Origin: Candidatus Saccharibacteria bacterium QS_5_54_17
GTDB lineage: Bacteria; Patescibacteriota; Saccharimonadia; QS-5-54-17
Length of the DNA stretch: 46,675 bases
Assembly (NCBI GenBank): GCA_003022365.1
Contig: PXOU01000014.1
Span: 1-46,675 of the forward strand
Direction of reading: 5' to 3'
Every line of letters begins with the position of its first letter. Position 1 is the first letter of the stretch. Below the pieces are notes generated by a model. The model had not been told where the DNA came from. It saw nothing but the letters and a program-made list of their open reading frames with translations, and searched no databases. Both the position numbers and the translations under genes were made by a program. Positions 39,878-46,675 of this stretch are shown piece after piece.

Positions 39878-40744
39878 ATGGAATCGGGAGTACGCGTTGC
39901 CGCTTGGAACGTATGTGGCGCTTTGAGTGGGGATGAACGTACCCCGCGTGCCGTGGAAGAGATACGAAGCTTAGATGCGGATGTCGTCATCCTCCCCGAG
40001 GCGACGCATAACCCCTGCGTTTCCGAACGCGGCAGCGAAAGCCAAGACAACGCACTCCAAATTCTAAGCGGTGAAGGGTATACCTATAGTATCTCCTCGT
40101 GTAGGTACGAAGACAGTCATGAAGACACGAGCCATCGGCCGGATTATACGCTCTGGATGCTTAGCAGACTGGCAGTACAAAGTGGGGTGAGGCGAGCCGG
40201 AACCAGGAATTATCTTTCACTGGATATCACCGAAAGCGGGAAAGATCCATTACGCGTCGACGGCGTGCATCTTGATGACCGAGCTGAAGCAAATCGTGTT
40301 GACGCAGTAACCGACTTGGGCAAGCAAGACCCGGGTACTGACTCGCCGCGCGTTATCGCCGGAGATTTCAACGCGCTGGACAAAAGAGAGGCAAGAGCGC
40401 GACTATACCGGAGCAAAGCTTTTAAAACTCTGGCCAACTTGACCCCGCAAGAGCGGATCCGGTATGCCGGAGAACGGTTACATGAGATGGGACAAGGCAT
40501 CACCATGGAGCTTACGGGTGAGTTCGGGTTTGCGGATGCCGACCCGGAACATCGGCCAACCGCGTTACTCGGGAGGTTTGCCATACTTGCCCATCTGGAC
40601 AAAATTCTATATTCACGAGAGAACACGAGAGCGGAAAACTTTGTCAGGCACCACCGATCATGCACTCGGGAGCGGCCCGTGTCCGACCATTGCGCTATTT
40701 CCGCGGTGTTACACGCGGATGAGGATTCCAGGACGTACTTTTAA
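39878..40744 (+). CDS. Endonuclease/exonuclease/phosphatase-family protein
   Basis: RVAAWNVCGALSG, DADVVILPEATHN, VIAGDFNALD, SDHCAI motifs. Confidence 0.85.
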   Translation: MESGVRVAAWNVCGALSGDERTPRAVEEIRSLDADVVILPEATHNPCVSERGSESQDNALQILSGEGYTYSISSCRYEDSHEDTSHRPDYTLWMLSRLAVQSGVRRAGTRNYLSLDITESGKDPLRVDGVHLDDRAEANRVDAVTDLGKQDPGTDSPRVIAGDFNALDKREARARLYRSKAFKTLANLTPQERIRYAGERLHEMGQGITMELTGEFGFADADPEHRPTALLGRFAILAHLDKILYSRENTRAENFVRHHRSCTRERPVSDHCAISAVLHADEDSRTYF

Positions 40745-40779
40745 GAAACACGAGGATCCAGTATACTGCACAGAGGTAT

Positions 40780-40857
40780 GGCGGGTGTAGCTCAGCTGGT
40801 TAGAGCGTCAGATTGTGGCTCTGAAGGTCGTGGGTTCAAATCCCATCACTCGCCCCA
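40780..40857 (+). tRNA. tRNA-His(GTG), CCA encoded
   Basis: G-1:C73 pair, anticodon loop TTGTGGC, CCA end. Confidence 0.95.
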
Positions 40858-41015
40858 TTAATTTGATGATGTAGATGTCTATACTCACTGGTTGCCCGCG
40901 GATTATGCTTTCAGCCTCGGGTAAGTAACTCCGCTTGAGGCAGTGCCGCATGCCTTACACGGCTTGCTGTAGTTGCTATAATGAAAGTATAAGTAAAACA
41001 GTGAGGTTTTTATTT

Positions 41016-41336
41016 ATGAAACGCGCGGCAGAACTGGTACAAGGTCTGACGAATTTTTTCATCGGGATCGTTGAAGTGTTTCTCGGTGTTAGATTTCTTT
41101 TCCGGTTACTGGGGGCCAATTCCAATAATGCCTTCGTATCGTGGTTATACGATGTTTCGGGTCAGCTCCTGGAGCCGTTCCGGGGCATTTTCCCGGTTGA
41201 AGCGGTCGAGCCGGGATATGTACTTGAGTTTTCCACGCTTTTCGCTATGGTTGCCTACGGATTACTCGGCTTCCTCATCTTAACGTTGGTCGATGCCCTG
41301 TTGCCGGAGCAGAAACGGACCAGAAAATCCGAGTAA
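41016..41336 (+). CDS. YggT-family membrane protein
   Basis: FLGVRFLFRLLGANSNNAFVSWLYDVSGQLLEPFRGIFP. Confidence 0.88.
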   Translation: MKRAAELVQGLTNFFIGIVEVFLGVRFLFRLLGANSNNAFVSWLYDVSGQLLEPFRGIFPVEAVEPGYVLEFSTLFAMVAYGLLGFLILTLVDALLPEQKRTRKSE

Positions 41337-41337
41337 T

Positions 41338-42636
41338 TTACTCGTAAGCGAAATCGGCGCCGACCGCGTTCAGTTTATCCGGTAACGCGTCGTACCCTCT
41401 CAGTAAGTGATCAACTCCGTTCAGCGTTGACGTGCCGTCCGCTACCAGCGCGGCGATTACGTGCGCCATCCCGGCCCGGATATCAGGGATGTCGATCTCG
41501 GTAGCGGCCAACTGTGTCGGTCCCTGGATGATGGCGCTATGTTTGTGCGCCAACCCTTTGAATCGGCACTCCAGTTCTCCCAGGCATTTGGTGAACAGCG
41601 CGATATTCGCCCCCATATAATTAAGCGAGTCAGTATAGCCGAAACGATCCTCATAAACCGTTTCATGTATAACCGAGAGTCCGCTGGATTGCGTCAAAAT
41701 AACCACCAAAGGCTGTTGCCAGTCAGTGGAGAAGCCCGGCCATGTCTCCGTTTCCAGTTCAATGCTCGATAATCCATCACCTCCCCGCCGGAAAACAATA
41801 CTTCCATTACGTACTTCATAATCCCCGCCGATGCGCCTGATCGTATTTAAGAAAGTGCTTAAATCATCCTGGCGGGCGTTTTTGACTATAATCTCTCCAT
41901 TAGTGGCGATGGCCGCTGCTGCGTAGGAAGCGGCTTCCAGACGATCCGGCATGACCGTATATGAAGCGCCGTGAAGTTTCTCCACGCCATCAATAATGAT
42001 GACCCGGTTGGCGCGGAATTCTATAATAGCGCCCATCTGCTGCAGTAGTTTTATAAGATCCAGGATCTCCGGCTCAGTGGCTGCGTTCTCTATCCGGGTT
42101 CTTCCCTGGGCGAGTGTCGCGGCCAGCAGGATGTTTTCGGTCGCGCCTACGCTGGGGTACGGAAGCCGGATGGAAGTCCCGTGCAATTGCCCGGTCTCCG
42201 CGTAATAGCGGGTGTCATCGTTGGTGATCGTTGCTCCCATCTGCTCCAGTGATTGCATGTGATAATTAACAGGCCGGGGGCCAATCTTGTCTCCTTCCAA
42301 GATGGGTACTTCTGCTTTACCTGTCCGGTGTAAAAGCGGACTAAGTGCCAATACCGATATCCGGTTTTTGCGTGAGAGCTGTTTGACACTGGTGTTGGTG
42401 ATCTGGGGAGTGTGTATTCCCAGGGTATTGCCAGGCCGATCCACTGTTGCGCCGACGGCTTCCAAGATTTCCTGTGTGACGTCAACATCGCCGATCTCGG
42501 GAACGTTGTAAATCGTTACGGGCTCATCAGTGAGTAAAGCAGCGACCATCATTTTGGTGACCGCGTTTTTGGCTCCGCTGACGCTTATTTCTCCATGAAG
42601 CGGCTTACCGCCCGTTATTTTTAGCCGTTGATGCAT
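41338..42636 (-). CDS. murA: UDP-N-acetylglucosamine 1-carboxyvinyltransferase
   Basis: LKITGGKPLHGEISVSGAKNAVTKMMVAALLT; EPEILDLIKLLQQMGA; DIRAGMAHVIAALVADG. Start at internal Met. Confidence 0.95.
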   Translation of the reverse strand: MHQRLKITGGKPLHGEISVSGAKNAVTKMMVAALLTDEPVTIYNVPEIGDVDVTQEILEAVGATVDRPGNTLGIHTPQITNTSVKQLSRKNRISVLALSPLLHRTGKAEVPILEGDKIGPRPVNYHMQSLEQMGATITNDDTRYYAETGQLHGTSIRLPYPSVGATENILLAATLAQGRTRIENAATEPEILDLIKLLQQMGAIIEFRANRVIIIDGVEKLHGASYTVMPDRLEAASYAAAAIATNGEIIVKNARQDDLSTFLNTIRRIGGDYEVRNGSIVFRRGGDGLSSIELETETWPGFSTDWQQPLVVILTQSSGLSVIHETVYEDRFGYTDSLNYMGANIALFTKCLGELECRFKGLAHKHSAIIQGPTQLAATEIDIPDIRAGMAHVIAALVADGTSTLNGVDHLLRGYDALPDKLNAVGADFAYE

Positions 42637-42725
42637 ATCCTCCCATTGTAACGTGCCCGACAATTTATTAATAGTCAGTCGTATAGTGCACGACATATTG
42701 AACACCTCTTGAACGCCTCAGATGC

Positions 42726-43018
42726 AGTAAACAACAAGGAGGTGTTCACGGGTGTAGAACCTGGAAGCATTATCAAAACCCTGTAACAAAACCGGACGAA
42801 ACATCATTCCTGAATATGTCATCCTGAACTTGTTTCAGGATCTATTTCAGGCTCAGAGGCAATTCCGAAACCGATCTCCCGGATCGGGGTCACAGCCTGT
42901 CCTGAACTTGTTTCAGGAATGACAATTGGATTGAGGTCAGAGCCTGTCCTGAATTTATTTCAGCAGTGACGTGTTCGCAGTGACAAAGAGGTGTTTAATA
43001 AGTTTCTGTCACATTAAG
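42726..43018 (-). repeat. Palindrome-rich dispersed repeat, copy 2 (inverted relative to copy 1)
   Basis: Reverse complement of both ends of 15145-15529; interior palindromes TCCTGAACTTGTTTCAGGA. Confidence 0.85.
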
Positions 43019-43040
43019 GTCAGTATTGATATCACATCAC

Positions 43041-43655
43041 TTAGGCCGATAACCCGTCGAGTACCGCCAACTCTCTCCGTATAAGATCCGACGTAACGTC
43101 TTCAGCCGCTCTCACTAAACCGTAATCCATCACCTCAAGGGAAGGCGCCACATGAGATCTTTGTTCTTCCCGCAGCGATTTCATGGCTTCACTCCAGGAG
43201 TCGTTGACGTCATCAAAATTATGGATAAATTGCTTGCGCGAGGGGAGTTGCCCTGTTTGCGCTTGACGTGGCCGGCCCCCAAAGTAGGTTAACGCGTGCT
43301 TGACTCTTTGGCGCCGCAAACCGGACTTCATAATGTCATATTCGCCGGCTCTTCGATGTTGTGTTTCTTCGCCCACCAGCAAAAGAAGCTCTAACTGTTT
43401 GAGCTTGAAATTGGGTTGAACTGTTTGCAGGTTATTGTATTCGTTGCTCCATATGCGCACCAATTCTCCAAAACGTTCCTGGTATTCCTCCAAAACGTCC
43501 GCCATGTATTGTCCCGAAGGCATGTTCATACCCTCGCTGAACGCGTTGCTCCAGGCACCCCATAGTTCCCGGCGGCTTATGTCGAGGTGTTCTTTGGCGA
43601 GCTCGAATTGGCTTTCATGGTTGGTTGACGGGATCTCGAATCGGGATTCCGGCAT
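43041..43655 (-). CDS. Hypothetical helical protein
   Basis: 204-aa ORF with balanced charged composition; no family recognised. Confidence 0.65.
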   Translation of the reverse strand: MPESRFEIPSTNHESQFELAKEHLDISRRELWGAWSNAFSEGMNMPSGQYMADVLEEYQERFGELVRIWSNEYNNLQTVQPNFKLKQLELLLLVGEETQHRRAGEYDIMKSGLRRQRVKHALTYFGGRPRQAQTGQLPSRKQFIHNFDDVNDSWSEAMKSLREEQRSHVAPSLEVMDYGLVRAAEDVTSDLIRRELAVLDGLSA

Positions 43656-43813
43656 AGGCGCATTATTTGCTCCCTATGATGTCGATTGCAGTCATTATAT
43701 CATTGCATCCGCCGGGCCGTCATTTCATACTGGTATACGAGCATAGGGCGAGCAGCCCATAGCCAGGCGAGCCACGTGCTCTTGGGAGCTCTTGTGTAAA
43801 CCGGGGCGGACAT

Positions 43814-43890
43814 GCCCTGTTAGCTCAATCGGACAGAGCGTCAGCCTCCGGAGCTGAAGGTTGCAGGTTCGAGTCCTGCGCAGGGCACCA
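43814..43890 (+). tRNA. tRNA-Arg(CCG), CCA encoded
   Basis: GCCCTGT acceptor, loop CTCCGGA, GCAGGTTCGAGTCCTGC, CCA end. Confidence 0.95.
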
Positions 43891-44028
43891 CTCGAAGATT
43901 CTCGAGATGCTCGGATGATTCTTACCCGAACCTAATGATATGTTTCTCCCGTTTCTCGTTTCGTAAGCGAAAATCGGTGCTGCCCGCCCCTTAATACCGC
44001 ATAGGCAATACTTTATACTTGGAAGTGT

Positions 44029-44105
44029 GCCCCCGTAGCTCAGTGGATTAGAGCACTGGTCTTCGGAACCAGGTGTCGTGGGTTCGAATCCTACCGGGGG
44101 CGCCA
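44029..44105 (+). tRNA. tRNA-Arg(TCG), CCA encoded
   Basis: GCCCCCG acceptor, CTGGTCTTCGGAACCAG anticodon arm, CCA end. Confidence 0.95.
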
Positions 44106-44277
44106 GATCCGCAGGTGGATCAGCGGTGATACCTTTTGCGGATTTCTACTGCCGGCAACATGAAACCACACAAGGTGAGTTTGCCGCGGGCGGAGCGGCA
44201 CACCTTTGTTGCAAGCCACGGCAAACAGCACGTAAGCTGGTGTTGTCACGGTAAAGACCCGAAAATGACCTCTGCGT

Positions 44278-44336
44278 GGGCCTGTAGCTTAGGTTGGTTA
44301 GAGCAACGGCCTCTTAAGCCGTGCGCCGTGGGTTCG
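44278..44336 (+). pseudogene. Truncated tRNA-Lys(CTT) (5' portion through T-loop TTCG)
   Basis: GGGCCTGTAGCTTAGGTTGGTTAGAGCAACGGCCTCTTAAGCCGTGCGCCGTGGGTTCG nearly matches 44523-44580, then diverges; no 3' acceptor strand. Confidence 0.9.
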
Positions 44337-44522
44337 CCCCAGTCATCCGACCCCGTTATACAACAGGGCACTGCGGGGCGCCCTATCGGCTGATAGGGCG
44401 AATCCATATATAATCGCTATATACATTATATTTATTTCTTACTACTTAAGTTATGCCTTGGGTGTACACTGGCACAATTCAGCAACAGTCCCGTGATATA
44501 ATAAAACGCGCCTTATAATCCT

Positions 44523-44599
44523 GGGCCTGTAGCTCAGTTGGTTAGAGCAACGGCCTCTTAAGCCGTGCGCCGTGGGTTCGAATCCCACCAGGCCCTCCA
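44523..44599 (+). tRNA. tRNA-Lys(CTT), CCA encoded
   Basis: GGGCCTGTAGCTCAGTTGGTTAGAGCAACGGCCTCTTAAGCCGTGCGCCGTGGGTTCGAATCCCACCAGGCCCTCCA. Confidence 0.96.
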
Positions 44600-44778
44600 T
44601 GAAAGAACCCGGTCTTTGCGCCGGGTTCTTTCATGGAAATCGTGTATTCGAACCCACCAAGTGCGAAGCACGGTTCGGGCGCCAAGGAATAGCGCGCAGG
44701 AACTACCTCTTAGTTTCGAGCACTATGACTGCGCATCGGCCGCCGTAGGCGGCCACTTATCCCACCAGGCCCTCCATG
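44582..44778 (+). mobile_element. Unrecognised tRNA-3'-end-associated structured element, copy E2, with flanking 20-bp direct repeats
   Basis: ATCCCACCAGGCCCTCCATG at 44582-44601 and 44759-44778. Interior shares two conserved blocks and the hairpin order with 9586-9799. Confidence 0.78.
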
Positions 44779-44794
44779 CTACCATTGGAAACGT

Positions 44795-45616
44795 ATGAAA
44801 CTGGATGGTAGGGAACTGGCCGGATACATCAAGCAACGGCATTTTGCCTACATTTCTGCCTTATCCCGAAACAGTCCTACACCCCACCTGGCCATCGTGG
44901 ACATAGATGGCGAGTCGGATTCCAATAACAAAGAAATAGTAAGTAATAAGTTTGTGCGACTTAAACAGGAATACGGGGAAGATGTCGGAGCGGATGTGTC
45001 TTTGCATCAACCTGTCCCGGGCGCTGCAAAAGACACCATCCGACATCTTAATGATGTTGCATCAGTCCATGGTATTCTGGTGCAACTTCCGCTCCCGGCA
45101 AATGCCGGTAATGGAGAGCTTTTGCGGCACATTACTCCCGAAAAGGATGTGGACGCGCTTAATCCGAGCAGTCTATTTAACGCGCCCACCCCAGCCGCGA
45201 TCCTGTGGCTTCTGAGCGGGTATGGGATTGATTGGCACGATAAAACCATTGGTCTTATTGGCCAGGGGCGTTTGGTAGGCAAACCGTTGGCTGAAATGCT
45301 TCGTCAGTCAGGCATCGATCCCATGGTGTGCGACAAAAACACCGGGAGTATCGAAGAGGTTTTTGGCAATTCCGATATCATCATAACCGCGACGGGAGAA
45401 CCCCGGCTTATCAAGCGTGAACACATACCAAAAGGGAGCATCGTGGTAGACGCCGGTGCGGCTAACGAAGACGGCGTGATTGTCGGTGATGTGGATCCGG
45501 CCGTCTCCGATCGGGAAGACATTACTATTAGTCCGGTTCCGGGCGGCGTCGGACCGCTTACCGTGTGTGCTTTGTTCGAGAACTTACTCAGAGCGTTTGA
45601 GGAGCAACCATCGTAA
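44795..45616 (+). CDS. folD: Bifunctional methylenetetrahydrofolate dehydrogenase/cyclohydrolase
   Basis: VHGILVQLPLPAN, ITPEKDVDALNP, GQGRLVGKPLAEML, DAGAANEDGVIVGDVD. Confidence 0.96.
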   Translation: MKLDGRELAGYIKQRHFAYISALSRNSPTPHLAIVDIDGESDSNNKEIVSNKFVRLKQEYGEDVGADVSLHQPVPGAAKDTIRHLNDVASVHGILVQLPLPANAGNGELLRHITPEKDVDALNPSSLFNAPTPAAILWLLSGYGIDWHDKTIGLIGQGRLVGKPLAEMLRQSGIDPMVCDKNTGSIEEVFGNSDIIITATGEPRLIKREHIPKGSIVVDAGAANEDGVIVGDVDPAVSDREDITISPVPGGVGPLTVCALFENLLRAFEEQPS

Positions 45617-45645
45617 GTGACCAGCAAGAAATACGAAATGAACTA

Positions 45646-46148
45646 CTGACCGATTTGCGGCATTTTGGATACCAGTCAGGTGAGGTCACTCTAGCGAATG
45701 GTGAAACGTCCGAATGGTATGTTGATGTTGCTCAAGTTCTCTTGCGCGGTCATCGACTCGATGCGTATAGGCGTGTTTTCAAAACTGTTCTGAATGAATT
45801 GCCTACATTCACCGCGGTTGGAGGACTAACTATGGGTGCGGACCTAAGTCGTTTCTTATAGCCGACGTAAGCAACACTCGAGCATTCAGTATACGCAAAA
45901 TCACCAAAGGATACGGCGGGGAAACCGAGCGTGTAGTGGGCCCGTTACGGACTGATGACCAAATTCTCATCGTGGATGATGTTGCGACGAGTGGCAGCTC
46001 GCTCCAGCAAACGCTCCAGGCACTCGAAGGATGCAATATTGTAGCGGCGTTATGTCTGGTGGATCGAAGCGAGGGCGCGATACCCCAGTTATTTTCGGAC
46101 CGTCAAATACCTTACCACCCAATGTTTACGAGTAAAGATTTTGGTTAA
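45646..46148 (+). pseudogene. pyrE: Orotate phosphoribosyltransferase, single-base frameshift (start uncertain)
   Basis: ORF1 ends VGGLTMGADLSRFL*; adding one base at GCGGACCTAAG gives VGGLTMGADPKSFLIADVSNTRAFSIRKITKGYGGETERVVGPLRTDDQILIVDDVATSGSSLQQ. Confidence 0.85.
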
Positions 46149-46528
46149 TTCCCGAGTGCCTGCTTAATTTTGGCAGTGACTTCTTTTGGTGTTAAATCGG
46201 ATTTGACGATGTACTCCTCAACACCAAGCTCATTCATTTCATCAGGTGCTTCGGATTCGCTCATGTTGGTGAGAACGATGACTTTCAGGTCTTTTCCCCA
46301 GTCTTCTTTGCGGAGTTTTTTCAGTACTTCCGTGCCGTTCATAACCGGCATCATAAGATCCAGCAACACGATATCCGGCTGGAACTCTTCGATTAATTGC
46401 AACCCCTGTTCACCGTCTTCGGCGAACGCTACCTCATAGCCTTCCGCCCGAAACTTCAACTGATACATTTGCACAATGGCAATGTCATCTTCGACGATGG
46501 CTATCTTAGAGTTAAAACTATCACTCAT
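46145..46528 (-). CDS. Response regulator receiver (CheY-like) protein
   Basis: KIAIVEDDIAIVQMYQ, PDIVLLDLMMPVMNG, VIVLTNMSE, YIVKSD. Confidence 0.95.
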   Translation of the reverse strand: MSDSFNSKIAIVEDDIAIVQMYQLKFRAEGYEVAFAEDGEQGLQLIEEFQPDIVLLDLMMPVMNGTEVLKKLRKEDWGKDLKVIVLTNMSESEAPDEMNELGVEEYIVKSDLTPKEVTAKIKQALGN

Positions 46529-46604
46529 ATGGTGTGTATATATTATCTGTTACCTACCATCAATACAAGACAAGTGCCCTCGATTCTCTCCCCAAAGTTT
46601 CCAG

Positions 46605-46675
46605 CTAGGCTTTCGCCAGCACGAGCTCCCGTTGCTCGAGCGGACTGTTCCAACCATACCGTTTCCGGGAACGAT
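46605..46675 (-). CDS. 3' end of an unidentified CDS (partial)
   Basis: Reverse frame reads RSRKRYGWNSPLEQRELVLAKA*; too short to assign, vaguely transposase-like. Confidence 0.25.
   Translation of the reverse strand, partial: RSRKRYGWNSPLEQRELVLAKA

Noticed and set aside
44136-44393. ORF of 85 aa across the truncated tRNA-Lys
   Set aside because: Runs through tRNA sequence; no coding-like conservation recognised.

Overview
This 46.7-kb window is a gene-dense bacterial chromosome segment. The housekeeping content and several small conserved proteins suggest a reduced-genome (CPR/Patescibacteria-like, possibly Saccharibacteria) host; that taxonomic call is inference. Recognisable genes include recA, recX, tsaE, a short tsaB, rny with a YmdB-type phosphoesterase, HU, a MutY-like glycosylase, tilS, ftsH, murJ, lepA, gmk, hrcA-grpE-dnaK-dnaJ, a RimK-type ATP-grasp cluster, murA, folD, a frameshifted pyrE and a response regulator. 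There are 11 intact tRNA genes and one truncated tRNA-Lys. The most interesting observation is a family of about 180-200 bp hairpin-rich elements that I do not recognise. They sit exactly at the 3' ends of two unrelated tRNA genes (Pro-TGG and Lys-CTT), are flanked by 18-20 bp direct repeats of each host tRNA's own 3' end, share conserved internal blocks, and keep their hairpins paired although the stem sequences differ. A truncated tandem unit follows the first copy, and the second tRNA-Lys gene in the window looks like an unoccupied site. Other points worth checking: a DUF5674-like gene with three in-frame UAG codons, single-base frameshifts in pyrE and in a small zinc-ribbon gene, a pair of inverted palindrome-rich repeats about 28 kb apart, an IS30-type internal deletion relic next to an AT-rich gene block, tandem CIRCE operators, and a MutY without its Fe-S cysteines. 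All calls were made by eye from the sequence and the supplied ORF translations; no searches or folding programs were run.
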